A DNA stretch of 64,000 nucleotides. Origin: Flavobacterium laiguense (GTDB lineage Bacteria; Bacteroidota; Bacteroidia; Flavobacteriales; Flavobacteriaceae). Both the position numbers and the translations under genes were made by a program. Below the pieces are notes generated by a model. The model had not been told where the DNA came from. It searched no databases and saw nothing but the letters and a program-made list of their open reading frames with translations. Every line of letters starts with the position of its first letter. Position 1 is the first letter of the stretch. The stretch covers positions 1 to 64,000 of the forward strand of contig NZ_QCZH01000012.1 of the NCBI RefSeq assembly GCF_003097655.1, in the 5' to 3' direction. Shown piece after piece: positions 52,306 to 63,752 of the stretch.

Positions 52306-52349
52306 AGGTTTAGGTCTTGGATTTACTTCCAAAGACCTAAACCCTTTTT
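52306..52349 (+). terminator. Terminator/attenuator between rplL and rpoB
   Basis: AGGTTTAGGTCTTGG (52306-52320) pairs with CCAAAGACCTAAACC, followed by TTTTT. Partial read-through here would set the lower level of RNA polymerase than of ribosomal protein. The rest of the gap to 52558 shows no gene; a 24-codon ORF at 52401 is not credible. Confidence 0.75.
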
Positions 52350-52558
52350 CGTATAATAAAATTATAATAAGTTTTATTATAAAATAGTTTAAAATACCCA
52401 ATGGTTTTAGATCAATACGATGAAAGAAAATCAACAATAGAGTTTGCTCTTGAGTTATTTTTAAAGAGGTATTGATTAGAAATTAAGTATTGATTGTTTT
52501 ATATTAGTCAGTGTTTTACACTAAAACTACTTTTTTTTAATCAAAATTTTGTCAATTG

Positions 52559-55500
52559 ATGATATCAAATCAAACTGAAAGATTGAATTTTGCCTCAACA
52601 AAAAACATACCTCAATATCCAGATTTTCTAGATGTTCAGGTAAAATCGTTTAAAGATTTTTTTCAATTAGAAACTAAATCTGACGAAAGAGGCGACGAAG
52701 GGTTATACAACACCTTCATGGAAAACTTTCCAATTACAGATACAAGAAATAACTTTGTATTGGAGTTCCTAGATTACTTTGTAGATCCACCACGTTACAC
52801 CATTCAAGAATGTATAGAGAGAGGTCTTACCTATAGTGTGCCTTTAAAAGCAAGGTTGAAACTATATTGTACAGATCCTGAACATGAAGATTTTGAAACA
52901 ATTGTTCAAGATGTTTATCTTGGTACAATACCTTATATGACACCAAGTGGTACTTTTGTTATCAATGGAGCTGAGCGAGTTGTGGTTTCACAATTACACC
53001 GTTCTCCAGGTGTTTTCTTTGGACAGTCATTCCATGCAAATGGAACAAAATTATATTCTGCCAGAGTAATCCCTTTTAAAGGATCTTGGATAGAATTTTC
53101 TACAGATATCAATAGCGTTATGTACGCTTATATCGATAGAAAGAAAAAATTACCGGTTACTACTTTATTCCGTGCAATAGGCTTCGAAAGAGACAAGGAT
53201 ATCCTAGAGATTTTCGACCTAGCTGAGGAAATTAAAGTTTCTAAAACTGGACTTAAAAAATATATTGGTAGAAAATTGGCTGCCCGTGTTTTGAACACTT
53301 GGCATGAAGATTTCGTTGATGAAGATACTGGCGAAGTTGTTTCTATCGAACGTAACGAAATAATCCTTGATAGAGATACTATTATCGACAAAGATAATGT
53401 GGAAGAAATCATTGATTCAAACGTTAAATCTATTTTGTTGCATAAAGAAGATAATAATCTTGTTGATTATTCTATCATTCATAATACGCTACAAAAAGAT
53501 CCAACAAACTCTGAAAAAGAAGCTGTTGAGCATATATACAGGCAATTGCGTAACGCAGAACCGCCTGATGAAGAAACTGCTCGTGGTATTATAGATAAAT
53601 TATTCTTCTCTGACCAACGTTACAACTTAGGTGAAGTAGGTCGTTATAGAATAAACAAAAAATTAGGTTTAGATACTCCAATGGAAAAGCAAGTGCTTAC
53701 CAAAGAAGATATCATAACTATTGTTAAGTATTTGATTGAATTAATAAATGCGAAAGCTGATATTGATGATATTGACCACTTATCAAACCGTCGTGTGAGA
53801 ACAGTAGGAGAACAATTGTCTCAACAATTTGGTGTAGGTTTAGCTCGTATGGCTAGAACTATTAGAGAGCGTATGAACGTTAGAGATAACGAGGTGTTTA
53901 CACCAATAGATTTGATTAATGCTAAAACATTATCTTCTGTTATCAACTCTTTCTTTGGTACCAACCAGTTGTCTCAATTTATGGATCAAACGAATCCATT
54001 AGCTGAGATCACGCACAAAAGAAGATTATCTGCACTTGGACCAGGTGGACTTTCGAGAGAGAGAGCCGGATTTGAGGTACGTGACGTTCACTATACGCAT
54101 TACGGACGTTTATGTCCAATTGAAACTCCTGAGGGACCAAACATTGGTTTGATATCTTCTCTTGGTGTTTATGCTAAAGTAAACGGAATGGGTTTCATTG
54201 AAACACCTTACCGTAAAGTAACTAATGGAGTAGTGGATTTAGAGTCTACGCCTGTTTACTTAAGTGCTGAAGAAGAAGAAGGTATGATGATTTCTCAGGC
54301 AAATATCCAAATGGATGAGACTGGTAAAATTACTGCCGATAATGTAATTGCACGTCAAGAAGGGGATTTCCCTGTTATTGATCCAACTAAAGTGGATTAT
54401 GCAGACGTTGCTCCAAACCAAATTGCTTCTATTTCTGCTTCTTTGATTCCTTTCTTGGAACATGATGATGCGAATAGAGCATTGATGGGATCTAACATGA
54501 TGCGTCAGGCTGTACCATTGATACGTCCTGAAGCGCCAATTGTTGGAACTGGTTTAGAGCGTCAAGTAGCTTCAGATTCTAGAGTTTTAATTAACGCTGA
54601 GGGTCCTGGAGTTATAGAATATGTAGATGCTAATATCATCACTATCAAATACGATCGTTCTGAGGAAGAAAGAATGGTTAGTTTTGAATCTGATGATAAA
54701 ACATATAATTTAATTAAGTTTAGAAAAACCAATCAAGGTACAAGTATCAACCTTAAACCTATCGTAAGAAAAGGGGATAGAGTGGTTCTTGGACAAGTAT
54801 TATCTGAAGGTTATGCTACTCAAAATGGAGAATTAGCTTTAGGTCGTAACCTAAAAGTGGCGTTCATGCCATGGAAAGGGTACAACTTCGAGGATGCGAT
54901 TGTTATTTCTGAAAAAGTGGTTCGTGACGATATTTTCACCTCTATTCACGTTGATGATTATTCATTGGAAGTTAGAGATACTAAATTAGGTAACGAAGAA
55001 TTAACGAATGATATACCAAACGTTTCTGAAGAAGCTACTAAAGATTTAGATGAAAATGGTATGATTAGAATTGGAGCCGAGGTTAAACCTGGTGACATTC
55101 TTATCGGTAAAATTACTCCAAAAGGGGAATCAGATCCTACTCCGGAAGAGAAATTGCTTCGTGCAATCTTCGGGGATAAAGCAGGTGATGTAAAAGATGC
55201 TTCATTAAAAGCTTCTCCTTCTTTACATGGTGTAGTTTTGGATAAAAAATTATTCGCAAGAGCAGTAAAAGATAAACGTAAACGTACTCAAGATAAAGAT
55301 GCTTTAGGAGCACTTGAAATGGAGTTTGAAGTTAAGTTTGTTGAGCTTAAAGATAGATTGATTGAGAAACTTTTCAATATTGTAAACGGAAAAACTTCTC
55401 AAGGTGTAATGAATGATTTGGGTGAGGAAGTTTTACCAAAAGGTAAAAAATATACTCAAAAAATGCTTTATGCTGTTGAAGATTTTGCTCACTTAAGTAA

Positions 55501-56371
55501 AGGTCAATGGGTTGCAGATGATGTGACTAATAAAATGGTTAATGATTTAATTCATAACTATAAAATTAAATTGAACGATTTACAAGGAGCGTTACGTAGA
55601 GAAAAATTCACTATCACTGTTGGAGATGAATTGCCAGCAGGAATCTTGAAATTGGCTAAAGTTTATATTGCTAAAAAACGTAAACTGAAAGTTGGGGATA
55701 AAATGGCAGGACGTCACGGTAACAAAGGTATTGTTGCTCGTATCGTTCGTCATGAAGATATGCCTTTCTTAGAGGACGGAACACCAGTTGATATCGTGTT
55801 GAATCCACTTGGGGTACCTTCACGTATGAACATTGGTCAAATTTATGAAACTGTTCTTGGTTGGGCTGGACAAAACTTGGGTAGAAAATTTGCTACACCA
55901 ATTTTTGACGGAGCATCTCTTGACCAAATCAATGAATTGACTGACGAAGCTGGAGTACCACGTTTTGGACATACTCATCTTTATGATGGTGGTACGGGAG
56001 AGCGTTTCCATCAGGCAGCAACTGTAGGTGTGATCTATATGTTAAAATTAGGACACATGGTTGATGATAAGATGCACGCACGTTCTATCGGACCATACTC
56101 ATTAATTACGCAACAACCTTTAGGAGGTAAGGCGCAATTTGGTGGACAACGTTTTGGAGAGATGGAGGTTTGGGCACTTGAAGCTTATGGAGCATCAAGT
56201 ACACTTAGAGAAATCTTGACAGTTAAGTCTGATGATGTTATTGGTAGAGCTAAAACTTACGAAGCTATCGTTAAGGGTGAATCTATGCCAGAACCAGGAT
56301 TACCTGAATCATTCAATGTATTAATGCATGAATTGAAAGGTCTTGGTCTTGACATTCGTTTAGAAGAATAA
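52559..56371 (+). CDS. rpoB: RNA polymerase beta subunit
   Basis: RpoB is the large catalytic subunit with rifampicin-binding region. The 1270-residue protein has the family motifs [47 protein letters not shown], near 480, and GRHGNKG near 1050. Rifampicin-site residues ([20 protein letters not shown]) look wild-type. TTG 52556 precedes ATG 52559; I use the ATG. rpoC follows after 247 bases with a CAGTTTTCAG repeat at 56390. Confidence 0.98.
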   Translation: MISNQTERLNFASTKNIPQYPDFLDVQVKSFKDFFQLETKSDERGDEGLYNTFMENFPITDTRNNFVLEFLDYFVDPPRYTIQECIERGLTYSVPLKARLKLYCTDPEHEDFETIVQDVYLGTIPYMTPSGTFVINGAERVVVSQLHRSPGVFFGQSFHANGTKLYSARVIPFKGSWIEFSTDINSVMYAYIDRKKKLPVTTLFRAIGFERDKDILEIFDLAEEIKVSKTGLKKYIGRKLAARVLNTWHEDFVDEDTGEVVSIERNEIILDRDTIIDKDNVEEIIDSNVKSILLHKEDNNLVDYSIIHNTLQKDPTNSEKEAVEHIYRQLRNAEPPDEETARGIIDKLFFSDQRYNLGEVGRYRINKKLGLDTPMEKQVLTKEDIITIVKYLIELINAKADIDDIDHLSNRRVRTVGEQLSQQFGVGLARMARTIRERMNVRDNEVFTPIDLINAKTLSSVINSFFGTNQLSQFMDQTNPLAEITHKRRLSALGPGGLSRERAGFEVRDVHYTHYGRLCPIETPEGPNIGLISSLGVYAKVNGMGFIETPYRKVTNGVVDLESTPVYLSAEEEEGMMISQANIQMDETGKITADNVIARQEGDFPVIDPTKVDYADVAPNQIASISASLIPFLEHDDANRALMGSNMMRQAVPLIRPEAPIVGTGLERQVASDSRVLINAEGPGVIEYVDANIITIKYDRSEEERMVSFESDDKTYNLIKFRKTNQGTSINLKPIVRKGDRVVLGQVLSEGYATQNGELALGRNLKVAFMPWKGYNFEDAIVISEKVVRDDIFTSIHVDDYSLEVRDTKLGNEELTNDIPNVSEEATKDLDENGMIRIGAEVKPGDILIGKITPKGESDPTPEEKLLRAIFGDKAGDVKDASLKASPSLHGVVLDKKLFARAVKDKRKRTQDKDALGALEMEFEVKFVELKDRLIEKLFNIVNGKTSQGVMNDLGEEVLPKGKKYTQKMLYAVEDFAHLSKGQWVADDVTNKMVNDLIHNYKIKLNDLQGALRREKFTITVGDELPAGILKLAKVYIAKKRKLKVGDKMAGRHGNKGIVARIVRHEDMPFLEDGTPVDIVLNPLGVPSRMNIGQIYETVLGWAGQNLGRKFATPIFDGASLDQINELTDEAGVPRFGHTHLYDGGTGERFHQAATVGVIYMLKLGHMVDDKMHARSIGPYSLITQQPLGGKAQFGGQRFGEMEVWALEAYGASSTLREILTVKSDDVIGRAKTYEAIVKGESMPEPGLPESFNVLMHELKGLGLDIRLEE

Positions 56372-56389
56372 ATTAAAGTTTGCAGTATT

Positions 56390-56419
56390 CAGTTTTCAGG
56401 TAGCAATATCTGAAAACTG
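56390..56419. repeat. CAGTTTTCAG inverted repeat
   Basis: CAGTTTTCAG and CTGAAAACTG separated by ten bases, a family member of the repeat at 19223. It lies between rpoB and rpoC, which normally share a transcript. Further on, CGTTGC-ATT-GCAACG (56555-56569) is another small palindrome. Confidence 0.55.
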
Positions 56420-56618
56420 ATTACTCATTTATAAGAGTTTTTAGGATTTAGACCCGTAACCCGTTCCGATTTTTTATTTAAACCAATTGGGTTTTGTAAA
56501 TAGCACTTCAAAATTTTTATTTGAAGTTTAGTGAAGTAATCCGAGGTGTAGAGACGTTGCATTGCAACGACTGTACTGAAATCAATTTTTAATTGCAAAT
56601 AAATCAATAGTAAAAACT

Positions 56619-59600
56619 ATGATGAATAATAGAAATAATAATAAAGATAAGAATCCTGTAAAAAGGTTTAATAAAATTTCAATAGGACTTGCTTCTCCTG
56701 AATCGATCTTGAAAGAGTCTAGGGGTGAAGTATTGAAACCTGAAACAATCAATTACAGAACTCACAAACCAGAGCGAGATGGTCTTTTCTGCGAACGTAT
56801 TTTCGGACCAGTAAAAGATTTTGAATGTGCTTGTGGTAAATATAAAAGAATACGTTACAAAGGGATTATCTGTGACCGTTGTGGTGTAGAAGTTACTGAG
56901 AAAAAAGTACGTAGAGACAGAGTAGGTCACATCAACTTGGTTGTGCCAATTGCTCATATCTGGTATTTCCGTTCTCTTCCTAACAAAATTGGTTATATCC
57001 TTGGTCTTCCATCTAAGAAATTAGATATGATTATCTACTACGAAAGATACGTAGTTATCCAAGCTGGTATTGCTAAAAATGCAGAAGGAGAATCAGTACA
57101 AAGATTAGATTTCTTGACTGAAGAAGAGTATTTGAATATATTGGATACACTTCCTGCAGACAACCAATATCTTGATGATTTTGATCCTAATAAGTTTGTT
57201 GCCAAAATGGGAGCAGAGTGTATTATGGATTTATTGGCTCGTATCAATCTTGACGAATTGTCATATGATTTGAGACACAAAGCGAATAATGAAACATCAA
57301 AACAACGTAAAACAGAAGCTTTAAAAAGATTACAAGTTGTTGAGTCTTTCCGTGAGTCTAACTTGAACAGAGAAAATCGTCCTGAATGGATGATCATGAA
57401 AGTGGTTCCTGTTATCCCACCAGAATTACGTCCTCTTGTGCCTCTTGATGGTGGTCGTTTTGCAACTTCAGATTTAAATGATTTATACCGTCGTGTAATC
57501 ATCCGTAATAACCGTTTGAAAAGATTAATCGAGATTAAAGCTCCTGAAGTAATCCTTCGTAACGAAAAACGTATGTTGCAAGAATCTGTAGATTCACTTT
57601 TCGATAATACTCGTAAAGCATCTGCAGTAAAAACAGAATCAAACAGACCATTAAAATCATTATCTGATTCCCTAAAAGGTAAGCAAGGACGTTTCCGTCA
57701 AAACTTACTTGGAAAACGTGTGGATTATTCTGCTCGTTCGGTAATTGTTGTTGGACCTGAATTGAAATTATCTGAATGTGGTATCCCAAAAGATATGGCA
57801 GCCGAATTATACAAACCTTTCGTTATCCGTAAATTGATAGAAAGAGGAATTGTAAAAACGGTTAAATCAGCTAAGAAAATAATAGATAAGAAAGAGCCTG
57901 TAGTTTGGGATATCCTTGAAAATGTAATTAAAGGTCACCCAATATTACTGAATCGTGCTCCTACTTTGCACAGATTAGGTATCCAAGCATTCCAACCAAA
58001 ATTAATTGAAGGAAAAGCAATCCAATTGCACCCTTTAGTTTGTACTGCATTTAATGCGGATTTTGATGGGGATCAAATGGCAGTTCACTTGCCTTTAGGA
58101 CCAGAAGCTATTTTGGAAGCACAATTATTAATGTTGGGTTCTCATAATATTCTGAATCCTGCTAATGGTGCGCCAATCACGGTACCTTCTCAAGACATGG
58201 TACTTGGTCTTTACTATATGACCAAGGAACGTTTGTCTACTCCAGAACTTAAAATATTAGGTCAAGGAATCACTTTTTACTCTGCTGAAGAAGTAAATAT
58301 TGCTTTGAATGAAGGCCGATTAGAATTGAATGCTCGTGTGAAAATTAGAGCAAAACATTTTAATGAAGCTGGTGACTTGGTTTACCAAATCATTCAAACA
58401 ACTGCAGGTCGTGTATTATTTAATGAAGTAGTGCCGGAAGCAGCTGGATATATCAATGATGTATTGACTAAGAAAAACCTTAGAGACATTATCGGGCACG
58501 TTTTGAGTTCGACTGATGTACCTACAACAGCGGCTTTCTTGGACAATATGAAAGATATGGGGTATAAATTCGCCTTTAAAGGTGGATTGTCATTCTCTCT
58601 TGGGGATATTAGAATTCCAGATGAGAAACCAAAATTAATTGCAGACGCTAGAGAGCAAGTTGAAGCTATTTCTGCTAATTATAACATGGGTCTTATTACC
58701 AATAACGAACGTTACAACCAAGTTATTGACGTATGGACTTCTACAAATGCACAGCTTACAGAAACTGCAATGAAAAACATTAGAGAAGACCAACAAGGTT
58801 TCAACTCGGTGTACATGATGCTTGATTCTGGAGCAAGGGGTTCCAAAGAACAGATTCGTCAGTTAACTGGTATGCGTGGTTTGATGGCTAAGCCTAAAAA
58901 ATCTACTGCTGGTGGTGGTGAGATTATTGAAAACCCGATTCTTTCCAACTTTAAGGAAGGTCTTTCTATCCTTGAGTATTTTATTTCTACTCACGGTGCT
59001 CGTAAAGGTCTTGCGGATACGGCTTTGAAAACGGCTGATGCTGGATACCTTACTAGAAGATTACATGACGTTTCTCAAGATGTTATTGTTAATATCGAAG
59101 ATTGTGGTACTCTTAGAGGTGTTGAAGTTTCTGCATTGAAGAAAAATGAGGAAATTGTTGAATCATTAGGAGAAAGAATTTTAGGTCGTGTAGCATTACA
59201 AGACGTAATCAATCCTTTAACCAATGAGATTTTAGTTAAATCTGGGGAGCAAATTACAGAAGTATTGATGAAAGCGATTGAAGCTTCTCCAGTGGAGAAA
59301 GTCGAAGTGCGTTCGCCTTTAGTTTGTGAGGCTACAAAAGGGATTTGTGCTAAATGTTACGGTAGAAACTTAGCTACCGGAAAAATGACACAAAGAGGAG
59401 AAGCAGTTGGTGTAATTGCAGCTCAATCTATTGGAGAACCAGGTACACAGTTAACATTACGTACGTTCCACGTTGGAGGGGTTGCGGGTGGTATTTCTGA
59501 AGAATCTAGTATTGTTACCCGTTTTGGTGGTAAACTAGAAATTGAGGATTTAAAAACTGTTAAAGGTGAAGATGGTGAAGGTAATGCAGTAGATATTGTC

Positions 59601-60929
59601 GTTTCTCGTTCAACAGAATTGAAATTAATTGACGAAAAAACAGGTATTTTATTAAGTACCAATAACATTCCTTACGGTTCTAGTATTTTTGTTGCAGATG
59701 GTCAATCTGTTGAAAAAGGGGCTACTATCTGTAAATGGGACCCTTATAATGGGGTTATTGTTTCTGAGTTTACTGGTAAAATTGCTTACGAAGATTTAGA
59801 ACAAGGACAATCATTCATGGTTGAAATTGATGAGCAAACTGGTTTCCAAGAAAAAGTAATTTCTGAATCAAGAGCCAAAAAATTAATCCCAACTTTATTG
59901 GTTTACGGTAAAGATGGCGAATTGATTCGTTCTTACAACTTACCAGTTGGTGCCCACTTGATGGTTGAAAACGGTGAGAAAATTAAAGCGGGTAAAGTAT
60001 TGGTTAAAATTCCACGTCGTTCTTCTAAATCTGGGGATATTACTGGAGGTTTACCAAGAATTACAGAGTTGTTAGAAGCTCGTAATCCTTCGAACCCAGC
60101 GGTAGTTTCTGAGATTGATGGTGTTGTTTCTTTTGGAAAAATCAAAAGAGGTAACCGTGAGATCGTTATCGAATCTAAATTTGGTGATATTAGAAAATAC
60201 TTGGTTAAATTATCAAGTCAAATTCTAGTTCAGGAAAATGACTTCGTAAGAGCAGGTGTACCATTGTCTGATGGAGCTATTACTCCAGATGATATTTTAA
60301 GAATTCAAGGGCCTGCTGCTGTTCAACAGTATTTGGTTAATGAAATTCAAGAAGTATACCGTTTGCAAGGGGTAAAAATCAACGACAAACACTTTGAGGT
60401 AGTAATACGTCAAATGATGCGTAAAGTAAGAGTTCAAGATCCAGGTGATACTTTATTCTTAGAAGATCAATTGATTCACACCAAAGATTTTATCGTTCAA
60501 AATGATAATCTTTATGGAATGAAAGTGGTTGAAGACGCAGGAGATTCTAGCGTATTAAAAGCTGGGCAAATTATTACGCCTCGTGAATTACGTGATGAAA
60601 ATTCATTGTTGAAACGTACCGACAAAAATCTAGTTGTGGCTCGTGATGTTATCACTGCAACTGCAACTCCAGTTTTACAAGGTATTACAAGAGCATCACT
60701 TCAAACGAAATCGTTTATCTCTGCTGCATCGTTCCAAGAAACGACTAAAGTATTAAATGAAGCTGCAGTTGCAGGTAAAATTGACTACTTAGAAGGATTG
60801 AAAGAAAATGTAATTGTTGGTCATAGAATTCCTGCCGGAACGGGTATGAGAGAATATGATAATACAATTGTAGGATCAAGAGAAGATTACAATGATATGA
60901 TGGCAAATAAAGAGGAGTACATTTATTAA
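56619..60929 (+). CDS. rpoC: RNA polymerase beta' subunit
   Basis: RpoC completes the catalytic core. The 1436-residue protein has the N-terminal zinc site [23 protein letters not shown], the absolutely conserved [12 protein letters not shown] that holds catalytic Mg, and the second zinc site [16 protein letters not shown] run of Asn ([12 protein letters not shown]) opens the protein, giving a nonconserved tail. Start codons ATG 56619 and ATG 56622 are both possible. Confidence 0.98.
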   Translation: MMNNRNNNKDKNPVKRFNKISIGLASPESILKESRGEVLKPETINYRTHKPERDGLFCERIFGPVKDFECACGKYKRIRYKGIICDRCGVEVTEKKVRRDRVGHINLVVPIAHIWYFRSLPNKIGYILGLPSKKLDMIIYYERYVVIQAGIAKNAEGESVQRLDFLTEEEYLNILDTLPADNQYLDDFDPNKFVAKMGAECIMDLLARINLDELSYDLRHKANNETSKQRKTEALKRLQVVESFRESNLNRENRPEWMIMKVVPVIPPELRPLVPLDGGRFATSDLNDLYRRVIIRNNRLKRLIEIKAPEVILRNEKRMLQESVDSLFDNTRKASAVKTESNRPLKSLSDSLKGKQGRFRQNLLGKRVDYSARSVIVVGPELKLSECGIPKDMAAELYKPFVIRKLIERGIVKTVKSAKKIIDKKEPVVWDILENVIKGHPILLNRAPTLHRLGIQAFQPKLIEGKAIQLHPLVCTAFNADFDGDQMAVHLPLGPEAILEAQLLMLGSHNILNPANGAPITVPSQDMVLGLYYMTKERLSTPELKILGQGITFYSAEEVNIALNEGRLELNARVKIRAKHFNEAGDLVYQIIQTTAGRVLFNEVVPEAAGYINDVLTKKNLRDIIGHVLSSTDVPTTAAFLDNMKDMGYKFAFKGGLSFSLGDIRIPDEKPKLIADAREQVEAISANYNMGLITNNERYNQVIDVWTSTNAQLTETAMKNIREDQQGFNSVYMMLDSGARGSKEQIRQLTGMRGLMAKPKKSTAGGGEIIENPILSNFKEGLSILEYFISTHGARKGLADTALKTADAGYLTRRLHDVSQDVIVNIEDCGTLRGVEVSALKKNEEIVESLGERILGRVALQDVINPLTNEILVKSGEQITEVLMKAIEASPVEKVEVRSPLVCEATKGICAKCYGRNLATGKMTQRGEAVGVIAAQSIGEPGTQLTLRTFHVGGVAGGISEESSIVTRFGGKLEIEDLKTVKGEDGEGNAVDIVVSRSTELKLIDEKTGILLSTNNIPYGSSIFVADGQSVEKGATICKWDPYNGVIVSEFTGKIAYEDLEQGQSFMVEIDEQTGFQEKVISESRAKKLIPTLLVYGKDGELIRSYNLPVGAHLMVENGEKIKAGKVLVKIPRRSSKSGDITGGLPRITELLEARNPSNPAVVSEIDGVVSFGKIKRGNREIVIESKFGDIRKYLVKLSSQILVQENDFVRAGVPLSDGAITPDDILRIQGPAAVQQYLVNEIQEVYRLQGVKINDKHFEVVIRQMMRKVRVQDPGDTLFLEDQLIHTKDFIVQNDNLYGMKVVEDAGDSSVLKAGQIITPRELRDENSLLKRTDKNLVVARDVITATATPVLQGITRASLQTKSFISAASFQETTKVLNEAAVAGKIDYLEGLKENVIVGHRIPAGTGMREYDNTIVGSREDYNDMMANKEEYIY

Positions 60930-60944
60930 TTCTTTCCCAAATAG

Positions 60945-60968
60945 CTCTCTCCGTCTCGGCGGAGAGAG
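60945..60968. repeat. CTCTCTCCG/CGGAGAGAG hairpin
   Basis: CTCTCTCCG and CGGAGAGAG around TCTCGG. No T-run follows, so it is not a classical terminator; it may be an mRNA stability element between rpoC and the DUF3467 gene. Confidence 0.5.
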
Positions 60969-60988
60969 AATTGGAAAATAACATAGCT

Positions 60989-61297
60989 ATGAATAATTCT
61001 AATCAACAAGAACAAATTAATATTGAGTTGGATGAAAAAATTGCTGAAGGAATTTATTCCAATTTAGCGATTATCAATCATTCTTCATCAGAATTTGTTT
61101 TGGATTTTGTATGTATCATGCCGGGTGTTCCTAAAGCTAAAGTGAAATCAAGAATTGTTTTGACACCACAACATGCCAAAAGATTATTGAAAGCAATTGG
61201 AGAAAATATTCATCGTTTTGAAATCGCTCATGGCGAGATTAAAGATGTTGAACAGCCGCCAATTCCGCTTAATTTTGGACCAACAGGTCAAGCATAA
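60989..61297 (+). CDS. DUF3467 family protein
   Basis: The 102-residue protein matches the DUF3467 family: EQINIELDEKIAEGIYSNLAIINHSSSEFVLDFVCIMPGVPKAKVKSRIVLTPQHAKRLLKAI. Function unknown. It commonly lies after rpoC in Bacteroidota, as here. TTG 60971 is in frame but lies directly after the hairpin; ATG 60989 is taken. A terminator follows. Confidence 0.85.
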   Translation: MNNSNQQEQINIELDEKIAEGIYSNLAIINHSSSEFVLDFVCIMPGVPKAKVKSRIVLTPQHAKRLLKAIGENIHRFEIAHGEIKDVEQPPIPLNFGPTGQA

Positions 61298-61300
61298 TTT

Positions 61301-61330
61301 AAAAGCCTCTCAAATCGAGAGGCTTTTTTT
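61301..61330 (+). terminator. Terminator after DUF3467 gene
   Basis: AAAAGCCTCTC pairs with GAGAGGCTTTTTTT around AAATC. Likely the end of the rpoBC transcript. Confidence 0.9.
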
Positions 61331-61400
61331 ATGCTCAATATTTTTTTGACATTAATTTTGTTTGTGTAGTCTGATCGTTGAGGCAGTCTGGTTTGCGTAC

Positions 61401-61433
61401 TTAAACGAGTATTCAGACATTTAAACGAGTATT
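61401..61433 (+). repeat. 13-base direct repeat
   Basis: TTAAACGAGTATT at 61401-61413 and again at 61421-61433, 20 bases apart (two helical turns). Upstream of the small exported-protein gene. Possibly an activator site. Confidence 0.5.
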
Positions 61434-61511
61434 TTTTTTTCCCGATTTTAATACTATTAGTTTAGTACTCGAAATATGATGCGAATATTTTCCATCTTTA
61501 AATTTAAGGGT

Positions 61512-61874
61512 ATGAAAACTTTTTTCAAAAAATATAACACTAACAATAGAAGAATTCATTTTCTTGTTGTGTTTGTATTTTTTGGTTTTTCGAGTTTTGC
61601 TCAAGCATCCTTTAATAGTACTGATTTGAATGTGTCAGCTAAAGTTTTTAATGTTGTAACTGACGAATTACCAGTTAAAGCTTCTTCTTCTGCTACTTTA
61701 AATTCTAATACGAATTTTATACTTTGGTTTATGGGTACTAAAGTAGGTCCTAATAAAACGAAATCAAATGAGGGTGTGTACACTAAGAATCAAATTATTT
61801 CGACAGGAATAGTACCTAATCATTTGTTGATGAAAACCCTTTTGAAAAAAACTATAAATTCAAAATTTTGTTAG
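61512..61874 (+). CDS. Small exported hypothetical protein
   Basis: The 120-residue protein has a probable signal peptide (basic MKTFFKKYNTNNRRIH, then FLVVFVFFGFSSFAQA) and a Ser/Thr/Asn-rich remainder with NTNFILWFMGTKVGPN near the middle and a C-terminal Cys. I do not recognise a family. ATG 61476 is in frame 12 codons earlier; the later ATG gives a normal signal peptide. A direct repeat lies upstream and a terminator downstream. Coding use is plausible but not certain. Confidence 0.55.
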   Translation: MKTFFKKYNTNNRRIHFLVVFVFFGFSSFAQASFNSTDLNVSAKVFNVVTDELPVKASSSATLNSNTNFILWFMGTKVGPNKTKSNEGVYTKNQIISTGIVPNHLLMKTLLKKTINSKFC

Positions 61875-61903
61875 GTTTACATAAAGTTAAATTAATTCAT
61901 CAT

Positions 61904-61938
61904 AAAAAAAACGCCAACTTTTTAGTTGGCGTTTTTTT
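61904..61938. terminator. Bidirectional terminator
   Basis: AAAACGCCAACT pairs with AGTTGGCGTTTT around TTTT, with A- and T-runs. Shared by the small exported gene and prfC. Confidence 0.9.
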
Positions 61939-61959
61939 TATGATTCTATGTCTTCTTGA

Positions 61960-63549
61960 TTATTCAAATTCAGATGTGAAAAATAATTTGACATTTGGGT
62001 ATTTATTTTGTGTCATTTGAATCGTAAAATCAGAATCAGCAAGAAATACTAGTTGGCCGTATTTATCATGAGCTAAGAACTTTTGTTTGATTCTTCTAAA
62101 TTCTTTAAACTCATCACTTTTTACGTCATTTGGTTTAACCCAACACGCTTTGTGAACAGGAAAATTCTCGTAGGTACATTTAGCGCCATATTCATGCTCT
62201 AAACGGTATTGAATTACTTCATATTGTAATGCTCCAACGGTTCCAATGATTTTACGGTTGTTCATTTCTAAGGTAAACAATTGTGCTACACCTTCATCCA
62301 TTAGTTGGTCAACTCCTTTGTCGAGCTGTTTGGCTTTCATTGGGTCGGCATTATTGATGTATCTAAAGTGTTCCGGAGAGAAACTTGGTATTCCTTTGAA
62401 ACTCATGATTTCCCCTTCGGTCAACGTGTCTCCAATTTTAAAATTACCAGTATCATGTAATCCTACGATATCTCCAGGATAAGAGATGTCTACGATCTCC
62501 TTCTTTTCAGCGAAGAAAGCATTTGGACTTGAGAATTTCAAATTCTTTTTTTGACGAACATGGTAATACGGTTTGTTTCTTTCAAAAGTACCCGAAACAA
62601 TTTTTATAAAAGCTAATCTGTCCCTGTGTTTTGGGTCCATGTTGGCATGGATTTTAAATACAAAACCAGACATTTTTTCTTCTTTTGGATCTACTAGTCT
62701 GGTTTCAGAGTCTTTAGGTCTAGGGGATGGTGCAATGGTAACGAAGCAATCCAACAATTCTCGAACCCCAAAATTATTTAAGGCAGAACCAAAAAATACA
62801 GGTTGTAGTTTTCCATCCAAATAATCTTGACGGTCGAATTTTGGATATACTTCATCGATCAATTCCAATTCTTCTCGAAGTCTATCTGCAGGTTTTTGAC
62901 CAATTATTTTTTCTAATTCAGGGTTTTGAACATCCGAAAAAGCAATGGTTTCCTCAATATTTTTTCTGCTGTCTCCGCTGAATAAATTGATGTTTTGTTC
63001 CCAAAGATTGTAAATTCCTTGAAAGTCATACCCCATTCCGATAGGAAAGCTTAGAGGTGTAACGGTAAGTCCAAGTTTTTGCTCTACTTCATCCATTAAG
63101 TCAAAAGCATCTTTCCCTTCACGGTCCAATTTGTTAATAAAAACAATGATTGGAATTTTTCGCATTCTACATACGGCAACCAATTTTTCGGTTTGTTCCT
63201 CGACCCCTTTGGCAACGTCAATAACTACGATAACGCTATCAACGGCAGTTAGCGTTCTAAAAGTATCTTCGGCAAAATCCTTGTGACCGGGAGTATCAAG
63301 AATGTTTATTTTTTTCTCTTTGTAGTTAAAGGCTAAAACAGAGGTAGAAACAGAAATTCCTCTCTGACGCTCAATTTCCATGAAATCGCTCGTAGCTCCT
63401 TTTTTTATTTTATTGTTCTTAACTGCACCAGCTTCTTGAATAGCACCTCCAAAAAGAAGCAATTTTTCAGTTAGTGTTGTCTTTCCGGCATCGGGATGTG
63501 AGATGATTCCAAATGTCCTTCTTCGTTGTATTTCTTTTAAAAAACTCAT
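61960..63549 (-). CDS. prfC: Peptide chain release factor 3
   Basis: RF3 is the GTPase that recycles RF1/RF2 after peptide release. The 529-residue protein has the G1 motif SHPDAGKTTLTEKLL, the switch region RGISVSTSVL, DTPGHKDFAEDT (G3) and NKLDREGKDAFDL (G4), with the RF3 middle and C-terminal domains of normal length. A -7 box lies at 63569. Confidence 0.96.
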   Translation of the reverse strand: MSFLKEIQRRRTFGIISHPDAGKTTLTEKLLLFGGAIQEAGAVKNNKIKKGATSDFMEIERQRGISVSTSVLAFNYKEKKINILDTPGHKDFAEDTFRTLTAVDSVIVVIDVAKGVEEQTEKLVAVCRMRKIPIIVFINKLDREGKDAFDLMDEVEQKLGLTVTPLSFPIGMGYDFQGIYNLWEQNINLFSGDSRKNIEETIAFSDVQNPELEKIIGQKPADRLREELELIDEVYPKFDRQDYLDGKLQPVFFGSALNNFGVRELLDCFVTIAPSPRPKDSETRLVDPKEEKMSGFVFKIHANMDPKHRDRLAFIKIVSGTFERNKPYYHVRQKKNLKFSSPNAFFAEKKEIVDISYPGDIVGLHDTGNFKIGDTLTEGEIMSFKGIPSFSPEHFRYINNADPMKAKQLDKGVDQLMDEGVAQLFTLEMNNRKIIGTVGALQYEVIQYRLEHEYGAKCTYENFPVHKACWVKPNDVKSDEFKEFRRIKQKFLAHDKYGQLVFLADSDFTIQMTQNKYPNVKLFFTSEFE

Positions 63550-63568
63550 ATTTTATATAAATAGTTTG

Positions 63569-63576
63569 CAAAAGTA
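63569..63576 (-). promoter_or_regulatory. prfC promoter -7 box
   Basis: TACTTTTG on the minus strand, 20 bases before the prfC ATG. Confidence 0.6.
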
Positions 63577-63691
63577 CTATTTATAAATGCCAATTAAAAA
63601 AAATGTAGAATCTAATTGTGAATGTTGACTTCTTGGTTATTAGTTCTAATTGCTTTAAGATCGCTTAGTTTGTGTTAGCAATAGCATAAAA

Positions 63692-63726
63692 GAAAAAAAA
63701 GAGGCTGTCTTTTTGTGACAGCCTCT
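63692..63726 (-). terminator. Terminator after the alpha-amylase gene
   Basis: On the minus strand AGAGGCTGTC pairs with GACAGCCTCT around ACAAAAA (63701-63725), followed by T's. Confidence 0.8.
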
Positions 63727-63752
63727 CGGGAATTGTTATTGTGTTTTAGGTT

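Noticed and set aside
52401..52475. 24-codon ORF in the rplL-rpoB gap as a leader peptide
   Set aside because: No Shine-Dalgarno, no composition typical of leader peptides, and short enough to occur by chance.
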